Under the pieces are notes generated by a model. That model saw nothing but the letters and a program-made list of their open reading frames with translations, was not told the DNA's origin and did no database searches. The translations under genes were made by a program, and so were the position numbers. DNA of 62,236 nucleotides, from assembly GCA_902795435.1 (NCBI GenBank), contig CADBLE010000004.1:9365-71600 (forward strand). The letters are read 5' to 3'. Shown piece after piece: positions 16,289 to 25,340 of this stretch; within the stretch, counting starts at the first letter, position 1; each line of letters starts with the position of its first letter. The stretch is from an uncultured Pseudomonadota bacterium (GTDB lineage: Bacteria; Pseudomonadota; Alphaproteobacteria; Rs-D84).

Positions 16289-17797
16289 TTATAAATCCAT
16301 CAATTGTTCATATAAACTTTTATTAGTCAAAATTTTTGCACTGATACCAATAGACAAATTATCTTCATCTGTTCCAGATTGAATTATTGGGCATGCCTTT
16401 CTCAATGCTTTTATATTCACACTTTTATCTTTGTTATAATCATGTGCATTGAAATTGTCGTTCATCACATTCAAGAAAAATGCTTCTTGTTCAGATGTTG
16501 AACGAATATTAGATAAACAAACCAATGGAAAAACACCACGACCATCAATATCCATACCGTTTCCAGATTTAATAGATTTATTTAATAATTCTAACACACC
16601 ACCATTTTTCAAATCTATATGTGTTGCAATTCTGGCACGACCCGCGGTTGGTGTTCCAATTAAAATACCACGTTTGTTTTCATAGAAAGTTGATGCCAAT
16701 GCTTCCGCTGTGCCACGTGTGTTATCTGAAATCAAAACAACAACTGGCGCATTTGTTATTGCATCACCACCCGGGACTACTTCTAATTCATCAACAGATG
16801 TTTCAGATACAATCATAACGGGTTTTTGTCCCACAAATAAACCCGCCAATTTTGCAACCGCCCTTTCGTCTTCACCCGCAGCGGTTCTTAAATCAAGAAC
16901 AATACCACCGATATTTGCATGTTTATTTAATGCTTCATTTACAATATTTACCGAACCATCTGTTATATTATGAATTACTATTTCAAGTATTCCGTCCATA
17001 GTTTCATTTTTTGCACGATAAATAACATCTGCATCTGCCAAAACAATTGTTGCACGACGCAATGTAACATTTCTGTTTCCAAATGGGGTCAATAACTTAA
17101 ATTTACATGTTCCAGAATTGTATCCAGACAATATTCCAGATATTTCACCATCATTCATATTTGCAACACGTTGGCCATTTATTTCAGATATAATGTCACC
17201 TTCCCTTAAACCTGCGATATCTGCTGGGGAATCTTTGAAAACACCTGTGATTCTGAAATTACCACGAAAATCACGACCACCATCTAAACCAATACTGGTT
17301 AAAATTTTTGTATCGTATGCATTTATTAAATCACGTGAATAAATATAACTGCCGTTTTGATCAACACCTTTCAACAAAGCATTCACAACAACTTCATATA
17401 AACCCACATCTTGTAATGAACGCAGTGCAGGATCTTTTTCACGCATTTTAACCAACAATGCAGTTGTTATTTCACCGTATGCTTGCCAATCTTTTTCTTT
17501 TGGATAAGGGTAATTAGCAATCAATTCATCACCCCATACCAACACGGCCCTTTCACCTGTTGCAGCAATATGTGCATTTGGATTTAATGTTTCTAAACTT
17601 TCAATTGCAACATCTATGCTTTTACCGGCCCAATGAACACCATCTAATTTTTCATAAATATCCGCAAAAACATCTGATACCGCACGAACATCAAGTCCCG
17701 CTTGAATTTTTTCATTTTCGAAAAACAGTTCCGAAGAAAACGCAAAATTTGGTATTAAAAACACCCCCAGAAATAAAAAGATTTGTTTTATATTCAT
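16289..17797 (-). CDS. S41/C-terminal-processing-protease homologue lacking Ser and Lys catalytic residues
   Basis: 502 residues: signal peptide (1-21), helical region, PDZ domain (about 165-250, with GLREGDIISEINGQ), then the S41 core (about 260-430). The S41 active-site segments align well but with changes: the position of the catalytic Ser is Gly362 (SDNTRGTAEAL) and that of the catalytic Lys is Arg387 (GTPTAGRAR). The 25-residue spacing equals that between Ser430 and Lys455 of E. coli Tsp, so the alignment is firm. It is therefore probably a non-proteolytic, PDZ-bearing periplasmic adaptor. AAGGAGG precedes the start. It lies between secF and the PAP2 gene. Confidence 0.85.
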   Translation of the reverse strand: MNIKQIFLFLGVFLIPNFAFSSELFFENEKIQAGLDVRAVSDVFADIYEKLDGVHWAGKSIDVAIESLETLNPNAHIAATGERAVLVWGDELIANYPYPKEKDWQAYGEITTALLVKMREKDPALRSLQDVGLYEVVVNALLKGVDQNGSYIYSRDLINAYDTKILTSIGLDGGRDFRGNFRITGVFKDSPADIAGLREGDIISEINGQRVANMNDGEISGILSGYNSGTCKFKLLTPFGNRNVTLRRATIVLADADVIYRAKNETMDGILEIVIHNITDGSVNIVNEALNKHANIGGIVLDLRTAAGEDERAVAKLAGLFVGQKPVMIVSETSVDELEVVPGGDAITNAPVVVLISDNTRGTAEALASTFYENKRGILIGTPTAGRARIATHIDLKNGGVLELLNKSIKSGNGMDIDGRGVFPLVCLSNIRSTSEQEAFFLNVMNDNFNAHDYNKDKSVNIKALRKACPIIQSGTDEDNLSIGISAKILTNKSLYEQLMDL

Positions 17798-17827
17798 GTG
17801 CTTCCTCCTTTCCTTTCTGGGAATATT

Positions 17828-18691
17828 TTAATAATCTGTTTCTCTTAAATTAAAGTGATACAAGATAACATTAGAAATATAAATACTGGTCAATGTACCA
17901 CTGACGATAGAGAATGTCATCGCGATTGCAAATTCTTGCAACATTTGACCACCAAAAATATAAATACCAACCATAGCCAAAATTGTAGAAACACTGGTCA
18001 TGATTGTTCTGTATAACATTTCGTTCACAGATAAATCAATAACATCACTCATTGGCATTTTGTGATATTTTTTAATATTTTCATCTATTCGGTCATAGTT
18101 CACAACTTTATCATTTACAGAATAACCAACACCCATCAAAATAACTGCAATTGCGGTTTGGTTAAATTCAAGTCCTGTGATTGAAAAGAATCCAAACATC
18201 AAGACAAGGTCGAATATCAAAGATACGAAAGAACCAACTGCATATCCACCACGATAGCGAACCCAGATGTAAATAGCCATCATAACAAAAGATACCAATA
18301 TGGCCAACACACCACCACGAATTAATTCGCCACCGATTTTTGGTCCAACAACTTGAACCTGGGAATATTCAACACGGTTACCCAATATGTTTTTGATTTC
18401 ACTTACACGTGCATTTAATTGTTCATCTGTTGAACCTTTTGGTAAACCAACACGCAACAATACTGAATTATTATCAACAGATTGTAATTCAGGACTGAAT
18501 GCAGACAAATCATGACGCATTTTATCAACGGTATAATCTGCACTGGTTGGGGTTACTTCCATAGAAATACCACCAGAGAAATCAATCCCGTAATTAAACC
18601 CTTTTACACATATTGATAATATAGACAATACAACACATATTGCTGAAATCCAATATGACAATTTACGATATTTCATAAAATGCAATTTCAT
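17828..18691 (-). CDS. secF: Protein translocase subunit SecF
   Basis: 287 residues; six membrane helices with a large first periplasmic loop (P4 domain). The GIDFSGGISMEV segment near residue 33 and the VGYSVNDKVVNYDRI segment are family signatures. With SecD it pulls preproteins from SecYEG on the periplasmic side using the proton gradient. It starts 23 bp after secD. Confidence 0.96.
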   Translation of the reverse strand: MKLHFMKYRKLSYWISAICVVLSILSICVKGFNYGIDFSGGISMEVTPTSADYTVDKMRHDLSAFSPELQSVDNNSVLLRVGLPKGSTDEQLNARVSEIKNILGNRVEYSQVQVVGPKIGGELIRGGVLAILVSFVMMAIYIWVRYRGGYAVGSFVSLIFDLVLMFGFFSITGLEFNQTAIAVILMGVGYSVNDKVVNYDRIDENIKKYHKMPMSDVIDLSVNEMLYRTIMTSVSTILAMVGIYIFGGQMLQEFAIAMTFSIVSGTLTSIYISNVILYHFNLRETDY

Positions 18692-18714
18692 AACTAACTC
18701 CTTCGCATTTTTTA

Positions 18715-20274
18715 TTATTTAATTCTTACAAAACCGATTTTTCTACTTTTGCCTTTCATGTAGTAATCAACAAAAACCTTTGTCAATAACAAACATGTGA
18801 ACAAAGTAGTCGCAACACCGATAGACAATGTTACTGCAAACCCACGAATTGGACCTGCACCGAATTGGAACAAAATCAAAGCGCAAATCAAATTAGTTAA
18901 TTCACCGTCTAATACTGTCTTTGTAGAACGTGTGAAACCATAATCAACCGCGCGTAATGTTGGAACACCACTGCGAACTTCATCACGAATTCTTTCAAAC
19001 GGCAAAATGTTTGCGTCAACCGCCATACCCAAAGTCAACACGATACCGGCAATACCTGGCAATGTCAAAGTCGCACCCAACAGAGCGGACATACCAACAA
19101 TCATCATCAAATTGACGATTAAAACGATATCTGCGAACAAACCAAATATACCGTACAGCATTACCATAAATACCAAAATAAATAACACACCAACGGCAGA
19201 ACCGATTTTACCAGTTGCAATTGTATCAGCACCCAATCCCGCACCAACTGTTCTTTCTTCTATAACAGTCAAAGGTGCAGGCAAAGCACCAGAACGTAAT
19301 AATACGGCTAAATCTTTTGCACCCTGTAATGTGAATCCACCAGAAATTTGACCACGACCACCTGGGATTGGTTCACGGATTGTTGGTGCAGATAAAACCT
19401 TGCCATCAAGAACAATTGCAAAACGTTCGTTTACATGTTCTGTTGTCAATTTTGCAAAACGACGCGCACCAGATGCATCAAATTCAGTTGTCACAACTGG
19501 CATATTGTTTTGATCAAAATCTGCCTGGGAATTTTTCAGACTGTCACCCGATACTTCAACATGAGAATACACAGGAACAATTTGATTTGGATTATCCATA
19601 TAAGGCAAGAACATAGTTCCACTTGGTGCACGACCAGATGCAAGTTGTTCATTTGTTATACTTTCATTCACCAAATGGAAAGTCATCTTTGCAGTTTGAC
19701 CAATCAAATCTTTGATACGTTCTGGATTATCAACCCCAGGTAATTGAATCAAAATATATTTTCCATTTTGTGATTGAATAGATGGTTCTTTTGTTCCCAA
19801 TGCATCAATACGACGACGAACAATTTCTATACTGCGACTCATTGCGTCTGCTATCATTTCATCGCGTGCCTTTGATGTATAAGAAATTGTTAAATTTTTA
19901 CCATTGGACGAAACATCAACACCATTACCCAAAACAGATTTCAATCTGCCTTTTGCCTTGGATACTTCGCCACTGTCACGAACGACCAATGAAACACCGT
20001 CTTGTGTGTTGCGTAAATCAGAGAATCTGATAACACCTTTGTCACGGTTTATCATTGCAGACCGCACTTCATCATATAATTGTGCATTTTTATCTTTCAA
20101 CATAACATTGGTATCAACCTCTAACAACAATTGGGCACCACCCTTCAAATCCAGTCCCAATGGAATTGGTTGAATCCAAGATGGAAAATATGGCGCAACA
20201 CTTGGGAACAAAGTTGGCACAGATAACAACACACCAAACAAAGAAACAAATATAATTGCTAATTTTCTGAACAT
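18715..20274 (-). CDS. secD: Protein translocase subunit SecD
   Basis: 519 residues from ATG 20274 (AGGGG 8 nt upstream; an in-frame earlier start would overlap the yajC stop). One N-terminal helix, the GLDLKGGAQLLLEV segment, the P1 periplasmic head, then five helices including LGMAVDANILPFERIRDE. It forms the SecDF-YajC complex with its neighbours. Confidence 0.96.
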   Translation of the reverse strand: MFRKLAIIFVSLFGVLLSVPTLFPSVAPYFPSWIQPIPLGLDLKGGAQLLLEVDTNVMLKDKNAQLYDEVRSAMINRDKGVIRFSDLRNTQDGVSLVVRDSGEVSKAKGRLKSVLGNGVDVSSNGKNLTISYTSKARDEMIADAMSRSIEIVRRRIDALGTKEPSIQSQNGKYILIQLPGVDNPERIKDLIGQTAKMTFHLVNESITNEQLASGRAPSGTMFLPYMDNPNQIVPVYSHVEVSGDSLKNSQADFDQNNMPVVTTEFDASGARRFAKLTTEHVNERFAIVLDGKVLSAPTIREPIPGGRGQISGGFTLQGAKDLAVLLRSGALPAPLTVIEERTVGAGLGADTIATGKIGSAVGVLFILVFMVMLYGIFGLFADIVLIVNLMMIVGMSALLGATLTLPGIAGIVLTLGMAVDANILPFERIRDEVRSGVPTLRAVDYGFTRSTKTVLDGELTNLICALILFQFGAGPIRGFAVTLSIGVATTLFTCLLLTKVFVDYYMKGKSRKIGFVRIK

Positions 20275-20290
20275 TTCTATAACCCCTAAA

Positions 20291-20605
20291 TTATTCAACA
20301 CTTGCAACAGCGTTTTTATTTACTTCTATAACAACGCCTTTTGCAATTTCAAGTTCAATTGTTTTTTCATTTACTTTCTTCACAGTTCCATAAATACCAG
20401 CGGCCATCACACGATTACCAACCTTGATAGAATCAAGCATTTTTTGATATTCTGCCATACGTTTTTTATTTGGACGTATCATAAAGAAATATAAAATTCC
20501 GATAATAATACCACAATAAATAATCATACCCCACATACTGCCCTGTTGTGTTGCCCCAGGTGTATTTTGTGTTATTTGATTCACGACTTCGACTGACTCG
20601 TTCAT
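20291..20605 (-). CDS. yajC: Sec translocon accessory subunit YajC
   Basis: 104 residues: one membrane helix (about 24-43), then the YajC signature FFMIRPNKKRMAEYQKML and the soluble domain KVGNRVMAAGIYGTVKKV. It begins the run yajC-secD-secF. A purine-rich AAAAAAGGAGATTTTT site precedes ATG 20605. Confidence 0.95.
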   Translation of the reverse strand: MNESVEVVNQITQNTPGATQQGSMWGMIIYCGIIIGILYFFMIRPNKKRMAEYQKMLDSIKVGNRVMAAGIYGTVKKVNEKTIELEIAKGVVIEVNKNAVASVE

Positions 20606-20746
20606 GAAAAATCTCCTTTTTTATAAGGTAAGATTAGTAAAAAAAACAAAATAAGTAAAGCAACAAATTGCTTAAATTTATACAAAATAATTTACAACAT
20701 ATCTTATTGAAAAAACATGCTATTTTTCCTTTGAAAGCGGAAATAA

Positions 20747-20779
20747 TTGACAATTTTTTTTTTTTGCTACTCTTATACA
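20747..20779 (+). promoter_or_regulatory. Possible slippage-sensitive promoter with a T12 spacer tract
   Basis: A perfect -35 TTGACA (20747-20752) is followed by A and twelve T residues (20754-20765) and then -10-like candidates TCTTAT (18-bp spacing) or TATACA (21-bp spacing). It lies 30-60 bp upstream of the gene at 20809. The homopolymer sits exactly in the spacer, where length changes alter promoter strength. Confidence 0.45.
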
Positions 20780-20808
20780 TATAAATACAACAAAAAAAGG
20801 TAAAAAAA

Positions 20809-21792
20809 ATGAAAAAGAAAACTGCTTTAACATTAAGTGCTATTGCTTTATTAAGCGCAGGTATTACGTTTGGTGTAAAATTCAAACAAAAGAAAGATTT
20901 TGAAAAAACATTAAAAACAGTTTTGATTCCAAATGCAGAAAAAGAACTTGATAATTTATTAAAAGAGGACGCTTCCCTAAATGACAGCATAAGTTTTTAC
21001 CATGCTTTGTTATTACAACAATCTTCCGAAGCAGACGGACAAAGAATTGCAGAAAAACACAACAAATTAACAGGCGGTAAAAACCACAATATGTATTCCG
21101 ATTTATCTGAAATTTCAAAAACATTAAAACTAATGGAAAACGATTGGGAAAAAGCTTATGACAAAATAGAAAAACAAAAGGAACCTTTCGCTCTTGGTGA
21201 TGGAGAATATGATTATGATGCTATGCCAAAAGGGTTGGAACAAAAAGAAAAATATCTGTACAGAATGACAGACAAATTGGCCGAAAACGATCCAGACAGC
21301 ATTCCTGAAATACCGGGCGGGTATCAACAACATTATGCACGCGGTTATAATGATATTGAATTTACTTTTGACGACCCAGGGACATTTGATGCATACACAG
21401 AATATCTTCGTTATGAAATAAGGGCAACACGTGGTCAATTCACTACAACAGGCGTTAATGGAAACAGGGTGTTTTATCCGATTACATCAGGTAAAGAAAT
21501 AAAACAACTTTTAATAGCCATAAAATATTTTGCGAATAATTTTGATAATTCACAAGGTGTTATTAATCAACAATATATATCACAAATTAACAATCAAATT
21601 AATGAATTATTGCCAGTTGTTGAGAAACAAATAAAATTAGAAGAAACAAGAGATACAACTTCTGCTAAATTAGGAAATTTTAAAGCAGGTAAGAAAAATG
21701 TTGAAAAAAGAGTAAAGCAACAACAAGAAAAAATAAAAGTTTTAAAAACATCCGACATTAAAACACTTATGAAACAACAACGTGGAAAATAA
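20809..21792 (+). CDS. Envelope-anchored helical protein of unknown function
   Basis: 327 residues. The N-terminus has a hydrophobic segment (about 5-24, TALTLSAIALLSAGITFGV) that is either a signal anchor or an uncleaved signal peptide. The rest is Lys/Glu/Gln-rich and mostly helical, with likely coiled coils at about 28-65 and 255-320, and a central DYDAMPKGLEQ to IPGGYQQHYARGYNDIEF region richer in aromatics. The very basic C-terminus suggests contact with nucleic acid or acidic surfaces, but nothing specific is seen. It stands alone between the divergent yajC and convergent mutL, with its own promoter and terminator. Confidence 0.65.
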   Translation: MKKKTALTLSAIALLSAGITFGVKFKQKKDFEKTLKTVLIPNAEKELDNLLKEDASLNDSISFYHALLLQQSSEADGQRIAEKHNKLTGGKNHNMYSDLSEISKTLKLMENDWEKAYDKIEKQKEPFALGDGEYDYDAMPKGLEQKEKYLYRMTDKLAENDPDSIPEIPGGYQQHYARGYNDIEFTFDDPGTFDAYTEYLRYEIRATRGQFTTTGVNGNRVFYPITSGKEIKQLLIAIKYFANNFDNSQGVINQQYISQINNQINELLPVVEKQIKLEETRDTTSAKLGNFKAGKKNVEKRVKQQQEKIKVLKTSDIKTLMKQQRGK

Positions 21793-21794
21793 AC

Positions 21795-21822
21795 AAACCG
21801 CCCGTTTGGGCGGTTTTTTTTT
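21795..21822 (+). terminator. Rho-independent terminator
   Basis: 7-bp stem ACCGCCC/GGGCGGT with a GTTT loop (21797-21814), followed by nine Ts. It ends the gene at 20809; the T tract runs into the end of mutL on the other strand. Confidence 0.92.
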
Positions 21823-23569
21823 AAATTCTTTCAAACAGAGAATCAAGTTCTGATAACGGTATAATTTTATAAACTGGGCGACCATGATTACATTCACCAC
21901 CCCGCTCTGTGCGTTCTATATCACGCAAAATTGCGTTCATTTGTTCATAATTCAATTTTTGTCCCGCACGAATAGAATGATGGCATGCATAATTTGCCAA
22001 TTTCAGATGTAATTTTTCACCCAAACGGGACGAATGACCATAACTGCGAACTTCATCTGCAATTTCATGAAAACAAATTTCCCAATTCAAATCCCAATCA
22101 GATGGCTTTTCAAATACAGCAATTGCATTATCACCAAATGCGTCTATGTGCAGACCACTGTCTTTCAATTCTTCTGCAATTGTTAAAACAGCATCAACAT
22201 CTTCGCTTTTCAATTTCACAACAATTGGTGTCAATAACGGTTGTGTTTTTATTGTTTTTGTACGCAATTTTTCATAGGTAATTCTTTCATGTGCAGCATG
22301 TTGATCAACAATAACAAAACCGTCTTTATTTTCAGCCAATATGTATTTATTTCCCAATTGCCCAATAACGCGTCCCAATGGTAAATCAAAATCAGAAACA
22401 GAATTATCAACAATTTGTTCTTCGGTTTTTGGTTGGTTATTTATTTGATTAAAATTCTGTGGTTCACTAACAAAAGAATGATTTTGGAAATTGTTTACAC
22501 TGTTATGATTTTGTGTGTTGAAAAATGTCTGAACATGGGTCAAAGGAATCTCAAATTGTTCCCCGCTTTCTTTATAAACATTTTCAGAAATATTTTGATT
22601 TAAGGTTTTTGATAAAACTTCCCTTAAATTTTTAATTATGAAAGAACGCACATGTGTTGGTTCCAGAAAATGTACTTCTGTCTTGGCCGGTGAAACATTT
22701 ACATCAACTTCCCTGGTTGGCAATTCAAGATATAACGCACACAGCGGAAATTCACGTGCATGCATAACATCCATATATGCCGCACGCAATGATGAAACCA
22801 AAACCTTGTCTTTAACGGGACGACCATTTACAAACAAATATTGATCCACAGAAGATGCACGTCTTAAAATTGGCATTGAAATAAATCCATGCAACCGCAT
22901 TTGCGAAGAAGATGACGACACATCAACATTTAACATTTGACCACGAACATCTTCGCCCATAACAGAAATAACACGTTCAATTAAATCTTGGTCTTTTGGA
23001 AAACGCCATTTGTTATTCAGAACAAAACCAACATCACATCTGCCCATTGCTAATCTTTTTACAGTATCAACAATCGCCAACATTTCTGCTTTGTCAGAAT
23101 GTAAAAATTTCAATCGTGCCGGTGTGCGTGCAAATAAATTTGCAACCTTTATCCGTGTGCCGTTTTCCCATGCAGATGGTTTTATTTCATTATTAGAAAC
23201 ATCAAAACACCAACCATTTTCTTCACCATCATGGAAAGTATCTATTGTCATATCGGACACAGACGCAATTGACGGTAATGCTTCGCCACGGAAACCCATA
23301 AAATTTATATTCAACAAATCGTCATCTGGTAATTTAGATGTCGCATGACGCAAAACACAGTTTTGTAAATCTTGCTTGCTCATTCCCGAACCGTTATCTA
23401 TAACAGAAATCAGTGTTCGGCCACCATCAACAACATCTATGATAATTTGGTCTGCACCCGCGTCCAGCGCATTTTCCACCAATTCTTTGACAACCGACGC
23501 CGGTCTTTCAACCACTTCACCCGCAGCGATTTGATTGACAAGAAAATCTGGCAGAATGCGAACAGACAT
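21821..23569 (-). CDS. mutL: DNA mismatch repair protein MutL, endonuclease type
   Basis: 582 residues. GHKL ATPase N-terminus with NQIAAGEVVERPASVVKEL, DNGSGM and GFRGEAL; a Gln/Asn-rich linker at about 340-390; C-terminal dimerisation domain. The endonuclease motif DQHA-x2-E-x4-E is intact at 422-433, as are the ACHH segment and C-x-HGRP at about 560-565. It is thus predicted to nick DNA itself, so no MutH would be needed. It begins 1 bp after greA ends and is probably cotranscribed with it. Confidence 0.95.
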   Translation of the reverse strand: MSVRILPDFLVNQIAAGEVVERPASVVKELVENALDAGADQIIIDVVDGGRTLISVIDNGSGMSKQDLQNCVLRHATSKLPDDDLLNINFMGFRGEALPSIASVSDMTIDTFHDGEENGWCFDVSNNEIKPSAWENGTRIKVANLFARTPARLKFLHSDKAEMLAIVDTVKRLAMGRCDVGFVLNNKWRFPKDQDLIERVISVMGEDVRGQMLNVDVSSSSSQMRLHGFISMPILRRASSVDQYLFVNGRPVKDKVLVSSLRAAYMDVMHAREFPLCALYLELPTREVDVNVSPAKTEVHFLEPTHVRSFIIKNLREVLSKTLNQNISENVYKESGEQFEIPLTHVQTFFNTQNHNSVNNFQNHSFVSEPQNFNQINNQPKTEEQIVDNSVSDFDLPLGRVIGQLGNKYILAENKDGFVIVDQHAAHERITYEKLRTKTIKTQPLLTPIVVKLKSEDVDAVLTIAEELKDSGLHIDAFGDNAIAVFEKPSDWDLNWEICFHEIADEVRSYGHSSRLGEKLHLKLANYACHHSIRAGQKLNYEQMNAILRDIERTERGGECNHGRPVYKIIPLSELDSLFERI

Positions 23570-23570
23570 T

Positions 23571-24041
23571 TTAATCCTTGAATTTAACTTCTATGATTTC
23601 AAATTCTTTTTTACCGCTTGGCAAATTCACAGTGCAATAATCACCAACACATTTTCCAATCATTGCGTGTCCAACTGGTGAATTACAAGAAATAACCATT
23701 TTGCCATCAGATTCTAAATCAGACAAAATACGACATTCCATTTTATTGCCTTCTTCGTCTTCGGCAACAACTTTTGCACCAAAAACAATCTTGTTCCCAG
23801 ACAATTGTTCAATATCTATGATATTTGCATTGCTTACCACACCTTCAAGATATTGAATTCTTTTATCAATTTGGCGTTGTTTTTCTTTCGCAGCACTGTA
23901 ATCCGCATTTTCAGACAAATCACCCAAAGAACGCGCCCATTGAACAACTTTTAATATCTCTGGTCTTTGATTTTCTTTCAAATCTTTCAATTCTTCTAAT
24001 ACTTTATTATATCCCTGACGAGATATTGGACTTTTTTCCAT
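23571..24041 (-). CDS. greA: Transcription elongation factor GreA
   Basis: 156 residues. The N-terminal coiled coil carries the tip acidic motif GDLSENADYSAAKE, and the C-terminal FKBP-like domain ends in SPVGHAMIGKCVGDYC. It rescues backtracked RNA polymerase by stimulating transcript cleavage. First gene of a greA-mutL pair. Confidence 0.96.
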   Translation of the reverse strand: MEKSPISRQGYNKVLEELKDLKENQRPEILKVVQWARSLGDLSENADYSAAKEKQRQIDKRIQYLEGVVSNANIIDIEQLSGNKIVFGAKVVAEDEEGNKMECRILSDLESDGKMVISCNSPVGHAMIGKCVGDYCTVNLPSGKKEFEIIEVKFKD

Positions 24042-24127
24042 GATATACCCCCAATATTTTAGACATAAAGATATAACATAAATTTTAATTTTGCAATTAT
24101 GAAATCAAACTATTATACTATAAGATT

Positions 24128-25192
24128 ATGTATAGATTTAAACTGTCCGTTTTGACAAGATTCCTTATGCGCAGATTCTTTGCGAGTTTTCTGCTGGTCA
24201 TGTTGACCGTATGTGGAATTATTTTCGCTGTCACATTTGTTGAAAGATTGTCTTCTAACCCAGATACCATATCAACATTACTGGACGCATGGATTCGTTT
24301 ATTAGAATATATTCCTATGTTTTTGCCTTTGGCTGTGTTCATGGGAACATTGGTTGCTTTTTATAATTTAACAAAATCTTCAGAACTTATAATTATATCT
24401 GGTGCGGGATTATCCCCTTACCAAATTGCAAGGCCTTTCTTGGCTGGTGCGGTGATAATTGGAATTATAACATCAACAATTATAAATCCTTATTCTGTCA
24501 GTTTATCCACACAAAACCTGACCAACCATGAATTGAAATTGATAGATAATGCAATTTGGATGAGAGAGGCCCGTGACGACGGATATTTAACCGTACATGC
24601 AGAAAACATGAACATGAAACACAAAGAAATTGTTTTACAAAAAGTTACTATGTTTATCCAAGATACTAATTTCAAATTATCAAACAGAATAACATCAGCA
24701 AAAGCAACATTATCTGATAACGGAATAAAAACAAAAGATGCAACAATCATAAATTCAGAAGGAATCCCAACAAAATCTGATTTTGAAATAGCGACCCAAT
24801 TAACCCCAAAAACAGTTCTTGAAAGATATCTGCAACCAGACCAGATTTCATTTTGGAAATTGCCTGGGTTTATCAGAAATATGGAATCTATTGGTGTTAT
24901 AACACGTGGTCACCGTGTTCAATTATGGACATTGTTATTTTTGCCATTGACATTGATGGCAATGGTCACATTGGGAATTGCTTTTTCCCAAACAAAGCAA
25001 CGCAGAAATTACAGTTTCGGAATTAAATTCAGTTTGGGTATCATGACATGTTTTGCATTGTATTTTGTTGTGAATTTATTTAATGCATTGGGGGTATCTG
25101 GAACATTACCACCATTGGTATCTATAATCGCGCCACAAATAATTATTATCGCAGGTGCATGTATGTTTTTAACCAGTTTTGATACAATATAA
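24128..25192 (+). CDS. lptG: LptF/LptG-family lipopolysaccharide export permease
   Basis: 354 residues. Three helices at the N-terminus (TRFLMRRFFASFLLVMLTVC and following), a periplasmic beta-jellyroll region at about 100-260 and three helices at the C-terminus, the YjgP/YjgQ layout. The EYIPMFLPLAVFMGTLVAFY segment and SELIIISGAGLSPYQI are typical coupling regions with the LptB ATPase. LptG is favoured over LptF from its short size and gene context, but only one of the pair is here, so the assignment is moderate. Confidence 0.8.
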   Translation: MYRFKLSVLTRFLMRRFFASFLLVMLTVCGIIFAVTFVERLSSNPDTISTLLDAWIRLLEYIPMFLPLAVFMGTLVAFYNLTKSSELIIISGAGLSPYQIARPFLAGAVIIGIITSTIINPYSVSLSTQNLTNHELKLIDNAIWMREARDDGYLTVHAENMNMKHKEIVLQKVTMFIQDTNFKLSNRITSAKATLSDNGIKTKDATIINSEGIPTKSDFEIATQLTPKTVLERYLQPDQISFWKLPGFIRNMESIGVITRGHRVQLWTLLFLPLTLMAMVTLGIAFSQTKQRRNYSFGIKFSLGIMTCFALYFVVNLFNALGVSGTLPPLVSIIAPQIIIIAGACMFLTSFDTI

Positions 25193-25208
25193 AAAGGAAG
25201 CATAAATT

Positions 25209-25340
25209 ATGTCAATTCGCAGAAAAAAAAGAGAACACAAAAAATACATAATTTGGGCAATAGTTATATTGTTATTGGTTTTGATGGTTATATCTTTCAA
25301 TACAACACCTGAAATAAACGAAATCGTATTATGGCCATAA
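25209..25340 (+). CDS. 43-residue basic single-span membrane peptide
   Basis: ATG 25209 is preceded by AAAAAGGAAG at good spacing, and the frame ends at TAA 25340, overlapping the start of the xer gene by 10 bp. The product is MSIRRKKREHKK, one helix (YIIWAIVILLLVLMVISF) and a short acidic tail, so cytoplasmic N-terminus is predicted. Ribosome site, overlap and clean topology support a real gene coupling lptG and xer translation. No family is recognised. Confidence 0.65.
   Translation: MSIRRKKREHKKYIIWAIVILLLVLMVISFNTTPEINEIVLWP

Noticed and set aside
24498..24507. DnaA-box-like TTATCCACA
   Set aside because: It is a single site inside the lptG-like coding region, with no cluster or AT-rich unwinding element.
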